DNA from: Ichthyophthirius multifiliis
Taxonomy: Eukaryota > Ciliophora > Oligohymenophorea > Hymenostomatida
DNA length: 64,000 bases
Reading direction: 5' to 3'
Assembly: GCF_000220395.1 (NCBI RefSeq)
Contig: NW_004085984.1
Coordinates: 48,003-112,002 of the forward strand
Shown here one piece after another: positions 38,795-50,313 of the stretch (positions are counted from its first letter, which is position 1; each line of letters opens with the position of its first letter). A program made the position numbers and the translations under genes. The notes under the pieces are model-generated. The model made no database searches and was not told where the DNA came from. It was given only the letters and a program-made list of their open reading frames with translations.

Positions 38795-40994
38795 TCAGAA
38801 GTTATCAAAAGGATCGTTTCCATGTTTTCCTACTTATCTTCCATCGTTTTCAAGGACAGGATCTATTTTTATAAAAAAATATTTTTAAATAATAATAAAA
38901 AGCAAAATAAATTTACTCATTTATGTAAAGTCTTTATCAAAGTTATTTAACCATCCTTCGTCAGTAACATTAGGGATAAATGGTGGCTATAATTTCTTTT
39001 ATAATAAAAGATTCCAATCAATATCTTTAAACCAGGGATGTGCTTAGATTTCAGCTAAATCATTTTTTGCGCCAATTCTTTATTTTCTGTCTCTATTTAA
39101 GCACTTTTTAATTTAATTAATATATTATATGTATTTGATTTAAAATATAAAATACTCTAATAATGAAATCTTTAGCTTCATTTGTAGAACCAGGTTTTTC
39201 AGGGAATCTCAATTCACCTTCTTTAATTAATTTAAACATAGTAGATTATTATTTATTATAGAAAGGTGGTAAACCAAACATCATTTCATATCTAATAATA
39301 ATAATAAATAATGTTTAATTAAATAAATAAATAATTTACGTTAAAATTCCTAAAGACCACCAATCAGTAGTATGATCACAACCGTGTCCCAAGATAACTT
39401 CAGGCGATAAATATTCAGGAGTTCCACAAAAAGTCATAGCTAATTCATTTTGTTTGACCATTTTAGCCATACCAAAATCAGAGACATAGACATTACCAAA
39501 ATCGTCCATTAATACATTTTCTAGTTTCAAATCTCTATAGATAATATTTTTTGAGTGTAAATGTCCAATACCTAAAGAAAGTTATGCAGCATAAAATTTA
39601 GCTCTTTTTTCTTCAAATCTTCTAGATATTCTTAAATGTTAGAAAAGTTCTCCACCCTCTATATTATTATTTTTTTAAATTAAAGAAATTATTATTATTT
39701 GTTTTACTCATAAATTGCATAACGAAAAACAAACGAGAAGGATCTTGAAACGCATATACTAAATTTACCAAATATGGATGATTAACATGCTCTAATACCA
39801 TTTTTTCTGTTTTTGTATGTTCGAATTATCCTTTATCTAAAATTACGTCCTTTTTTATTACTTTCATAGCCATCCATTCACCTTTTTTTTATGTAACACA
39901 AATAAGAATATATTTTAATAATTTAAATTACCTGTTTTCTTTTCTTCGACTAAAAGCACAGTTCCAAAAGCACCTGCTCCTAGGACTTTTAAAGTATTGA
40001 AATCATCTAAATTGACTTATCTTCCTTTTTCTCTTGACCAAAGAGTAGAAGTTCTTTTTTTATATCAGTATAATTATCAGCTTAAACATCCATCATTTAT
40101 TTCAAAGATTATATATCCATGAGCTTTTTTATAATTTAAGTTTTTAAAATATAAATTTTATAAGTATTACTTTTGGTTCTTCAGTTGGCATTCTTACGAC
40201 TTTCTTTTTCTTATCAGTTTTAGTTGTTGCATAATTAAAAAGACTAACATCTTCCTATTTATTTTGAAAATAATTTTTAATTGATATAAATTTTAAAATA
40301 CTTTAAAGAAGCAAGACATTTTTTTATTACAGCGAAGATTAAAGGCTTTAACAATATTACTGATAATTTTGTCACGTCTATTTTTTTATTAATATAATTA
40401 AAAAAAAAATTATTATATTTACTTATCATTAGAAGCATATCGATAATCATACTCTTCAGGTACATGTACTACGAACTCAGTTCCTAAAGTACTTATAGTA
40501 AGTGCTTAAATTTTATTCATGTCAATTTTTCTTTTAATAGCTTAAAATTATATTATAAATAAAAATATAGATGTATAAATATATAAATATATAAATATAT
40601 ATATATATAAATATATATTTATAATATATATTTATATTTGTTTTATCATTTATATTTATATTCTATTTTTACATAAACCATCAAGATTATATATTGCATG
40701 TGTCGATACCAAAAAGTTTCTTTCTTATCTTTTTTTGTAATCATTAAATTTGAATATAGAACAACTCATTAGAACTTTTTCTATATAAAATATAAGTTAA
40801 AAATATATTATAAATGAATAAATAAACAAAAAACAAGAACGTATATATAAAAAACATTATAAATATTAAATTATTATATATTTTTTATTATTTGACATTG
40901 ATTATATTTTATTTTTATTACCTCCTTAGTCTAGTTGTTTTACTATATTTTTCTCATTAGATAGGTTTAATTCGTCTAAATTTTCTCCTTACAT
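38795..40994 (-). CDS. AGC-family Ser/Thr protein kinase with TH1-like N-terminal domain
   Basis: About 509 residues in eleven exons; the ten introns (40781-40921, 40541-40678, 40378-40422, 40255-40301, 40124-40170, 39882-39931, 39659-39707, 39292-39339, 39104-39155, 38863-38916) have GT..AG ends. The N-terminal 130 residues resemble the lipid-binding TH1 tail domain of class I myosins (IYNLDG..KIDMNKIQALTISTLGTEFVVHVP..YDYRYASNDKRDKIISNIVKAF). The kinase is complete: GAGAFGTV, MAMKVIK, YRDLKLENV, SDFGMAK, TFCGTPEYLSPE. The AGC tail has PPFIPN..NNFDKDFT and ends DPFDNF, a PKA-like FxxF. One A7 run (40055-40061, read on the minus strand) needs one extra A to join exon 6. Confidence 0.93.
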
Positions 40995-41889
40995 TTTTCT
41001 TTTTTTTTATTTTTTGGTTTTATTTTATATATTATTATTTATGTATTTTTTGTATATTTTTATAATCTTAATTATATAATATATAGAGATGAGAATTAAT
41101 GCTTAAATAAAAAATTTAATAAAATAATTTATTTAAAAATTTTATTTTAAAATTAAGTGTCGATTTTACCAATTATTTATACACTTTAATATTTAATTTA
41201 TATTTAAATAAAAAATCATGTTAAAAAGAATAAAATTTTTATTTATGATATAAATTATTTATTAATAAATAAAATTTTTTTTTTTGTGATTTTTATTTAA
41301 TGAAAATATTAAACAAAAATCAAAATTTTATAATTAATCTTTAAATAATAATAAATTATTATTTTTTCCTTTAAATTTTATATTATGATTAAATATACAT
41401 TATAATGTGGAATAATGCTTTTATTTTTTTATAAAATTATCTTATTAATTCATATAAATTTAATATACAAAAAATTATATTATTTTAAAATAAGTATTTG
41501 TTTAAAATTAAATATAAAGAATAAATTAATTTCTGTTTAATGCAAATATAATTATTAAAAATTATAAATAAACTTATAAATTAAGGTTAAATTTATTACA
41601 AATTTCCAAAAATATAATAAAATAACTAACGTGATAAATATATTAATTTTATATTAAATAAATAAAATCGTATTAAATAAGTTATTAAAATATTTTAATT
41701 TATATTTATTTACTTGATATTAAAAAATAATACCATAAATATTTAAACAAAAAATAATTTCAAATGATGTAAATAGTACATCTTGTTTCATAAAAATTTA
41801 ATTGTTGAATATATTTTTATAAAATACAAAACTTTTTATTAGGATAAAAAAGATATATATATATATATATAATGTTATTTCATTTTTTC
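40995..41889. other. Intergenic region upstream of the kinase and the RNA gene
   Basis: The kinase starts leftwards and the RNase MRP RNA candidate runs rightwards, so this spacer should contain both promoters. It is AT-rich with a (TA)n block at about 41852-41872; no coding frame is supported. Confidence 0.6.
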
Positions 41890-42060
41890 TTGTATATCCA
41901 AAGCCATTGCCTATAGGAATTTTTTCACTATAAATGCCAATGTGAAAATCACCGCATTATGCAGTATGAATTATTATCGTAGACAATTTGGCTCACTTTT
42001 GCAAGGGTGTGGAAACTGCAAAAAACCACACCGAGTTAATTTTCCGCTTCACGCATGCGC
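41890..42060 (+). ncRNA. Probable RNase MRP RNA
   Basis: A GC-richer island between two protein genes. It shows in order the elements that I recall from eukaryotic RNase MRP RNA: 5' segment AAAGCCATTGCCTATAGG, the CR-I core GAAAATCACCG (41943-41953; consensus like GAAAGUCCCCG), then GCAGTATG, CGTAGACA (41978-41985; human has ACGUAGACA at the same place), and a 3' hairpin GGTGTGG..CCACACC (42006-42032) followed by CGAGTTAATTTTCCGC. It ends in eight T (Pol III stop). RNase MRP processes pre-rRNA. It is shorter than the human RNA (about 170 nt). Call by eye, without a covariance model. Confidence 0.6.
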
Positions 42061-42068
42061 TTTTTTTT
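42061..42068 (+). terminator. Pol III T-run terminator of the MRP RNA candidate
   Basis: Eight consecutive T directly after GCATGCGC, the end of the conserved block, as expected for a Pol III transcript on the plus strand. Confidence 0.6.
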
Positions 42069-42198
42069 AAGAGATTTGCTAATTTTTAAATGATATAAAA
42101 TAAAAATAAAAAAATGAAACATTATAAAAATATACAAATTCAACTAATATATAAACATAATTTAAAATAGATATTTTATTAAAATAAAAAATTAGGAA

Positions 42199-43617
42199 TC
42201 ATTTTCCTTATTATTATTTATCAGAAAATTAACCCAAAACCTAAAAAACACTTCTTCCATTTTAGAACAAAACATTTTTAATATTATTATTTACCTAAAT
42301 ATTTTCCCTTAAAAGTACCAAAGTTCCGAATTTCGAATTATTATCTTTAATATATAATTCCTTACTACCAGGATAAAATTTTAAAGTAGCATGAATTCTT
42401 GAAACAGATAAATCATTAATTATAATATCAGAATGATGAGATCTTCCAATAGTATAAGTATCCTGATTATTAATTCTTATTAAATATATTCCTCCGTTTC
42501 CATTTTTAGAATAATAATCAAATATAATAAAATTCTATTTGTTTTCTTATTCATAAAGGTTTTTGAATAAATCATATATTTTATCTTTCAAATCAAATTA
42601 GAAGGGATACTTACTTTTACATAATTCACATTCTAAACATTTTGAAGGTATATATTTTACATTTTTGTTATTCATATGATTGTGTATTTATTCTTGTATT
42701 TTTACTTTTCTTTATATCCAATATTAAAGGCATTCTAGATGAACATATTGCATACTACCAGAACATTCGCAAGGGTTAATTAAAGGATTTTCAGATTCTT
42801 CGAATTCACTAAGACATATTTTACAAATATTTGGACATTTAGATTTCTAAATAGATTCATTTTGTTAAATTGAACTTACTGAATTATCATTTTCTTCAGT
42901 TTTTAAAGTATGGAAAGATTCATTTTCTTATTGTAAGATTTCGTTTATTTTGCTTTTAATAGGTTATTATAATTATTATAATACATTCTATTTTTTTTTA
43001 TTTTTTTAAATATTAAATAAATATTATGTTTTCTTTACTTGTTTCAAATTTCTTCCATTTTCACAAGTTTTTAATATTCTAAATTGAGATCGTCCTAGTT
43101 TGATATAATCATCTTGCATTAATAAAAATTCGTTTTGTTTTTCAGAGTTTTCTACACTTTTTGTTACTATCCATATGCTTTTTTCGAAAGGTTTTTTTTC
43201 TTAATTTAATGTTTGCTATATCTAATATTTTCCATTTATTTATTTTATACAAAAGTTATCCTTTTGTTCTGTATTTAAATTATTTTAGGAATCCTCTATT
43301 GATACTTTTTATTGCATTTAGTTTCTATTTACCTCTATTTCGCATGATTAATTTATTTTCAATTAGTATTAAATATAATCTTTTGATTCATAATCAAATA
43401 ATTAATTTGATTATACATTCCAAATTTTAGCTTGTAATAATATATATTAGTTTTATGCTTGATTATCATATTTTAAAGATGAAAACTAATTTTCGTTTAA
43501 ATTATATATATTAGCTCCGCATAGAACTAATTGCTTTTTCTATTATGGAAGAAAATACTTATTTTAATCTTCTTTTGTTTACGTTTATGTTGAACAAAAT
43601 AATAATTTATTTCCCAT
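42199..43617 (-). CDS. RING-CH (RINGv) and FHA domain protein with acylation motif
   Basis: Single exon, 472 residues, ATG to TGA. It starts MGNKLLFCST: Gly2 for myristoylation and a nearby Cys for palmitoylation. The centre has DYIKLGRSQFRIL. At about residues 245-325 comes a RING-CH zinc finger: CPNICKICLSEFEESENPL..CECSGSMQYVHLECL..CLECELCKSKYPF (C4HC3 pattern). An FHA domain follows at about 360-440: YTIGRSHHSDIIINDLSVSR, IHATLKFYPG, NSKFGTLVLL, with the key Gly-Arg-Ser, Ser-Arg-x-His and Asn. Likely a membrane-tethered E3 ubiquitin ligase that reads phospho-threonine (inference). Convergent with the MRP RNA candidate. Confidence 0.92.
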
Positions 43618-44356
43618 CTTATTGTTTTTTTACTAATTTTGTTTTTTTTTTTTTTTTTTAATTATTAAAATATAATTTAATAAAAATTTCCTTATAAATT
43701 TAAATATTTTTATTTCTTCTATTTTTTAAAATAAATCGAATTCATAATTTTGCTAGTTTCTACATATCTATAATAGATTTAGAATTATTAATTATGCTTT
43801 ACTTTTGTATTTTATTATGTAAATTTCTAAATTTAGTAAGCCTTTAATTAGATGATTACCATATATATTTAATTTTATCAATAATTAAATAAATATAAAT
43901 TAATTTTTATATATATATATATATATATAAATTATAATATAAAGCATATTATAATTTTATTTATTAATTAATATTAATTTTTCAAATATATCAATAATAT
44001 TTAAAATATAATATTAATATATTATATTTAATTTTTATTCATATTTTAATTATTATTGTTATTATTATTGTTTCAATATTTATTATATTATTTATAATTT
44101 TTTAATGATTTAATATTTATAATAAGTATACCATTTTATTAAAAAAAAAAATAATACGAAAAAAGCTAAATTAAACTGAAGAATGAAATTAAAATAATAG
44201 AAATTTTAAATAAAAGTAAAGGAAAATAAATTATATATTTTATTAAAAATTTTATAATTTATTTTTATTTTTAAATAAATAGTTAAATTATGTTTAATAC
44301 AAATTTTATAATAATTAAAAAATCAAAATTAAGATAAAAAAACTACAATTGTTAAT
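43618..44356. other. Intergenic region between divergent genes
   Basis: Promoter region of the RING-CH/FHA gene (-) and the Sel1-pseudokinase gene (+). AT-rich with a (TA)n block near 43910-43929; nothing else supported. Confidence 0.7.
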
Positions 44357-46963
44357 ATGAAAAATAAAAAATTAGAGTACTCAAAATCTAAAATAGATTT
44401 AAATATTACATATATTGATTGGTAAAGTAAATTCGCTCGTTATTTTTATGATTAATACGAAGTAGATTTTATGGAATTTATATAAACAATACCAACAACT
44501 GAATAAATTTAAAATTCGGCAAGAGAAAGAAGATAATTATAATATCCTTAAATATATTTTTTTATGTAAGGATTATATTATGAATTTGGCACAAAGAAAA
44601 TAAATATAAATATGGAAAAAGCACTATAAGCATATAAATAAGGATTTTAGTACAATTAAGATGCATTATGTGCATATAGATTAGCATAATTACATTCTTA
44701 AAAATAAAATTTATTAAAACTACAAGTAAAAAATTAAAAAATTTAAAAAATATAATATTTATATAAAAAAAGATAAATAAAGAAAAAGCTTTATTTTTTT
44801 TACTTTCATCTGCTACCCTTCTGAATATTCAATACAGTCCTAAAATAATAAACATAATTCCTGATATAAAAAGGATACTTTATGTATATTAAGATGGGTT
44901 AAATATATACGGATAATTAATGTAAAAGTATGGAAGTGAATATATATAAGATTTAAAAACTTAAAATTATTTATAATTATTATTCAAAGAATAATATTGT
45001 GAAAAAGAAGAATATTTATAAAGTGCAAATTAGTTTTTGAATGAATTCGAAATTGAAAATGAACATTAATTTATTTTACTTTTTGAGTTTTTAATAAAAA
45101 AAAGTTTAAATCCAAACTTAAATGTAGAAAATATAATTAAGAAATTATAAAAAGTAAGAATTGAAATTATAGAAAGTGCAATTTAGCTTATGGATAAAAA
45201 TGTTAATTTGTATTATAAAGACTATTTATAATCTTAAGATTTATTTTATTTAGGTTTTAAAAAACTTTTCTTTGAAATTTATTTCTTTTTGAAAACTTAT
45301 TTTAGGAAAATCCTAAATAGTAAGACTTGGAATTAAATTTTTAGAATTAATTAATTAATCAATAATAGCTAAACTGAAGATAAATAAATAAAAATATTAT
45401 CAATAAGAATAAAAAGTGAAATGTATGAAAAAGGACTATATGAGTAAAAAATCGATTTTTAAAAAGCCTTAGATGCTATAAGCCAAGAGTTTTCTTTAGA
45501 ATTTTAGGATAATAATTTTTATGCTTATACAAATTTTTAAACTGCTAATCTTAAATAAAAATTAAAATATGATAAGTAAAATTTATATGTCACATTATTT
45601 TATTTATATTTTTAAAAAAATATATAGTAAATAGTTTGATAGATAATTTTAAACAAGTTATGATTAATTTTAGGAAAGAATTAATAAATCGATATAGAGT
45701 CCTTAAGATTATTTGTTTTCAATTTATTATTTAATAAGGATTATGCAAAAATCTGATAAGAAGTTTACTCATGAAGATATATAATAAAATATAGATTAGG
45801 CCTATGAATATTATAATAAAAACTAAAATTATTTTAATAATACAAAAACCTTATAATTAATAATTTTGAAGGAAAAATTAGAAAGACAAATAAATAAAAA
45901 TTCAATTTAAAAGACATTATTAAAATAATTTTAATCAGAATTAGATAAAATATAATCAAACTAAAATATAAAAATCATAGATTTTTCTAAAATAATAATA
46001 TTGTAATAAATAAACTAAAATTTAATATCAAATTATGAAGCAATTTTATTAAATGATGAAAAAGAATTAAATAGTTCTTAATAAAATTAAACCGAAAAAG
46101 ATTTTTCAGTATTTTCATGTTATTAAAAATAAAAGGATTTAATAAAATAATATTAAAATAAAGGAAAACCAATTATGCTAAAAAAAATTTCCGTATCTAA
46201 TTAAAACACATTTTAGTAAATAATCTAATAAATTTAATAATAAGAAAAGCATAAAGGACTTTAAACAGTAAAAATATCACATATAAGTTATTAAATAAGT
46301 TAACACAATAAAATAGAATTATATTTGGTTTAAAACTTTTATTAATAAGATTTATTTAACGTAATAACATCAACTGAACTATATGATTTGAAAGACAAAC
46401 TTTAATTCTCTATTTAAATATGTGAAACTGTTCAAAATTTATTATAAAATAATATAAACGGTTTCTATTTAGAACCTTCAAAAATCCTATTTTAAAATAA
46501 AAATAAAGCTTTATGTGATATCATTTCTATTTTTAATCAAGATATTAATCATAATGATAATATATGTTATGATTTTAAAGCGCCTGAAATTATTATTTAA
46601 ACTTAAAATAATTTTGTTACGCTTAATAATGAAAGTTATATTTGGAATTTAGGAATGATTTTGTTATATGTTTTTTTTACTATTGATATAAAATAAAGTA
46701 ATATTTTAATTTAAAATAAGTAAAATTATTAAATTAATACCTCGTTTTTTGGCAATAATATGTATTTGGAATAAATTAAAGAAGTTATTGAAAATATGCT
46801 TAAATATATTCCTTCATAAAGATTTTCATTTAAAATGGTTGTTTAAGAACTGTCAAAAATATAAGATAATTTCGATTATTAAATAAAATCATCAGTAGAA
46901 AAAAGTTATGCTTCATTAAATTCCAAAATTGAAGAACACTAAAGTAGATTTTTATTATCATGA
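44357..46963 (+). CDS. Sel1-repeat pseudokinase, paralogue A
   Basis: 835 residues, three exons (introns 44726-44772 and 45576-45627; exon sum divisible by three). N-terminus with YIDWQSKFARYFY, then a Sel1-type unit GLYYEFGTKK..KALQAYKQGFQYNQDALCAYRLAQ and further helical repeats (EMYEKGLYEQKIDFQKAL). The C-terminal third has a kinase-lobe pattern: NGFYLEPSKILFQNKNKA where HRDxKPENxxx is expected, CDIISIF where DFG is expected, FKAPEIII (APE), YIWNLGMILLYVF and PSQRFSFKMVVQEL. The catalytic Asp is missing, hence a pseudokinase. It shares order and motifs with the gene at 57425-59788. Confidence 0.8.
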
Positions 46964-47573
46964 AAATTTATATTTAATAATATAATAATGAGATTATATT
47001 TATTTAATTATATTTATTATAATTTTGATCTAAAAATATATTTTTATTAAATAATATTAAAAATGTATATAATAAAGATGATATAAAAATATTTTATATA
47101 TACTAAAAATTTTTATAATATAAAAGATAGTCTTATAATAAATATAAAGAAAAAATATTAGATTGATAAAATAAAATAAATATATAAATAAAAAAATATA
47201 AAATAAAAATAATAAAGATATTAATAAATAATTATATAATTATATAAATATTTAAATATATATATATATATTAAAATATATATATTATTTATATACTTTA
47301 TTTTTATTTTTTATATATTTTTTAATATATATTTTTACATTTTTTAAAATATCTATATTTTTTTATATTACTTGTTATTTAATATTTGAATTCTTGTTTT
47401 TTTATTTTTTAATTTTTATTTATAAATATATTTTTTTTCTTATATATAGGTTTTATTTTATGTTTCAATATATTATAAATATAATTTTTTTTTTATATAT
47501 ATATGTTTTTATATTTTAGAAATTTTATATTATTTTTTATTTTTAATATTTTTATTCATTTTTTTTAATAACA

Positions 47574-47616
<43 letters not shown>

Positions 47617-48182
47617 TTTTAATAATATATATTTTTTTTTATTTCATTATTTGATTCATTATATAAATTATAATCAATAATTACTTATTCATTAGCAATA
47701 AATTAATATATTTATATTTTAATTAATTTTTTTTTATTTTTATTTTTATTTTATATTGATTTATGTAATTTTTTATATTATTTACTTGTTTTATTTTTAT
47801 TTATTTTCTGTCTAATTAACATATATTAATATTGAATATTTTTTTTTATATATTAAGTATAATTTTTATAATCTAATTTATTCTTATTAATATCTAAATT
47901 CGAAATATATTTTAACGATTTATTTATCTTACAATTAATATTAACTAGATATCTTTGATATTTTCGAGAATTATTTATTCTTTATTTGGTTAAATTCTTT
48001 TTTAGATAATTCAAGACACTATAGACTTAATTTTATTATACTATTGTATATTTTTTTATTTTTTTTATAAATTAAATAACAATAGTTTTATTAATTAGAA
48101 TTTAAATAGAAAGTTTATAAGAATATATAATATTTATTATTTATATAAAATTATTTAAATATGATTTTTGTTTAAAAAAAAT
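46964..48182. other. AT-rich spacer with (TA)n, no gene seen
   Basis: Downstream of paralogue A (+) and of the HIT gene (-), so both transcripts end here. It holds poly-T tracts and the (TA)n block at 47580-47613. Confidence 0.65.
47580..47613. repeat. (TA)n microsatellite
   Basis: About 17 TA units in non-coding DNA. Confidence 0.9.
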
Positions 48183-48614
48183 TCATAATTATATTTCTTT
48201 TTATTATATTTTATTTATTAAATTTTCTACAGATATTAAAAATATTCCATACACTAATTTATTATAAAATATATTTGTAATAGGCAATACTAATCCGTGT
48301 AAATGTAGATGATCTATACTATTATTAGGAGGTTAATGAAAACCAAACCTATATTAATTATTAGGATGGGAATTTTATAGTATTTAATTCCCTGTTTATT
48401 TTAGTTTTTTTATCAATTATATATCACATATTTATAAGTATTTTGTATTTTTAATATGCTTTTTAGGACAAATTAAGATATGCCTTTAAGAAGAACAATT
48501 TTTTATATCTTCAAATGCAAAAACATCATCATCTTGATATAAAATAGCTTTATTTTCATCAAGTATTTTGCAAAAAATACATTCTTAATCATTTTTATGA
48601 TGTTAGTTTCCCAT
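48183..48614 (-). CDS. HIT-family (histidine triad) nucleotide hydrolase/transferase
   Basis: Single exon, 143 residues. After MGNQHHKND comes CIFCKILDENKAILYQDDD with the Cys pair common in HIT proteins, then VFAFEDI, RHILICPKKHIKN and the active-site block RFGFHQPPNNSIDHLHLHG, which contains the histidine triad (His-x-His-x-His). The GFHxPPxxSxxHLHLH form is closest to the HINT3 type. It should hydrolyse AMP-conjugates; the histidine nucleophile is intact. Family certain, substrate unknown. Confidence 0.93.
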
Positions 48615-48619
48615 TTATG

Positions 48620-49600
48620 TAATTTTTTATAAAATATTATTACCTTTACAAAAATTAATTGTTTCCTTTTACAAAAATATAAAAAGCAAAATAATTCAAA
48701 ATAATATCTTAAAAAATACAAAAGAAAAAAAATAATTAAGCTCGTTCTTATTAATAATTTTTAATTAATTATTTATTTTTAGACATAAAAATCAATATTT
48801 CATTTAACTATTCTAATAATTCACAAACTTAAATACAATTCTCCCCATTCAATATCTTAATTATTTATGTATTTAATTTTTTATTAAAATTTATGATTCT
48901 ATTTTTCTAAAAATTAATCAACTAGTTAATATTTTAGGATGTCATCTTGGTTAAAGGATTATTTAGAATTTATATAAAATCATAATTTTTTCGCAATATT
49001 TATTTTTTATTTAAAATTATAAGAAGAATTTTATATTTAGAAGTTATCCCCAGATATCAACTTTTTAATTAATTAAATCTCTTGAAAAAACAATATAAAT
49101 ATACAGCCGTGGTAAATTTTATAAAATTGATTTTTTTCAAATATTTCTTCTTTAGATGAACAAATCTTTTTATTAAAATGAGCTTTTTTTTTATATATTT
49201 TTATTCAAAATTCTTTACAAATATATTTTACTTTAAATCTGTTATATCTATAGTCACAGAAATAAAATTAATTATAAGTACTATTAAAATTTAATAAGAT
49301 TTCTTCTATTTTTATATGTCTATGCTCCTTATTTAATGTATGAAGTATTTACAATTTTTAGCATATTTATATTATTTCATATCTTTTTAAGTTTTAATCA
49401 TTTTTTCTACAACATTAAATCATATAATGTTTATTCTTTGTAATATTCCATTAAAAGAACTCCATAATACAAATTATTGTTTACTTTAAAATATCTCAAT
49501 TAAAAATTTCAGTATATATGCTTTTGGTAAATTTTACTTTTTTATATAAGTATAATTAATTTTTTTTGAATAAAAAATGCCAATATTTCTATTTTTTATT
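48620..49600 (-). pseudogene. Kinase-like stretch, degenerate or unresolved gene
   Basis: Minus-strand frames just upstream of the HIT gene look kinase-related but cannot be joined confidently. In order: FLIEIFQSKQQFVLWSSFNG, YEIIQICQKLQILHTLNK then HRHIKIEEILLN (HRD changed to HRH), FYFCDYRYNRF (DFG changed to DYR), SSKEEIFEKNQFYKIY, and a C-lobe end (GENCIQVCELLEQLNEI). Similar-looking fragments may continue to about 50,000. It may be a pseudokinase gene with several introns, like its neighbours, or a decayed copy. Confidence 0.35.
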
Positions 49601-50313
49601 AAAAAATATTTATTTTTTTACCTTTTTTAATTTTTTTGTATTTGATTTTCTTTTTTTTTTTGTATTTGATTTTCATTTTTTTTTAATAATTTAAATAAAG
49701 TATGGAAAATTTCTTGTACACTAAATAATAAAAATTTCTTTTACACTAAATAATAAATACTTTACAAGTAACCCTAAAGATTGTAAATTTTTCATTCTAT
49801 AAGTAGTTATCTATCACTAACGAAATATAACCATAACCTTTTTAAAAAGATATTCTTTATTACTTATATCTTTGTATAAACATTTTTTGTTTTCTCACTA
49901 ATTCTATAATTATATATTTAATAACTTAATCGTTTCATGTTCCCATTCTTCTTATTAATTACTATATGAATATTATTTTAAATGTTTATTAAAATAAAAT
50001 AATATTTTAAGGAGAAAAATACGATAAAACTATATAAAATAAATTCATGAAGACTTTACTGAAATATTAATTTTTATACAAAAAAAATTCATTAATATCT
50101 ATTTTTTAAAAATAAATAATATGAATATAGCAAAATCATATTTTTATTAAATAAAATGTATATCAATATCAAAATTTATTATTTAAAAAATTGAATTTAT
50201 TATAATTTTTAACATATTTTCAAGCAAAAGTTATATAAATTGATATAGTAATATTTTAATAACTTCTCATTATTTAAAATTTAAAATTTTGAGTATTATA
50301 TATTAATAAATAA
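49601..50313. other. AT-rich region with a short tandem duplication
   Basis: No gene supported, though minus-strand fragments (EEWEHETIKLLN) may belong to the kinase-like stretch. Contains two near-identical copies of AAATTTCTTxTACACTAAAT (about 49707-49755) and of TTTGTATTTGATTTTC (about 49636-49675). Confidence 0.4.

Noticed and set aside
41890-42060. U4 or U6 snRNA
   Set aside because: The ACAGAGA/AGC core of U6 and the GCTAATTGAAAA and Sm features of U4 are absent; the ordered MRP-like blocks fit better.
43161-43430. Plus-strand Phe/Leu-rich ORF
   Set aside because: It is antisense to the RING-CH/FHA gene, which has a complete single-exon frame.
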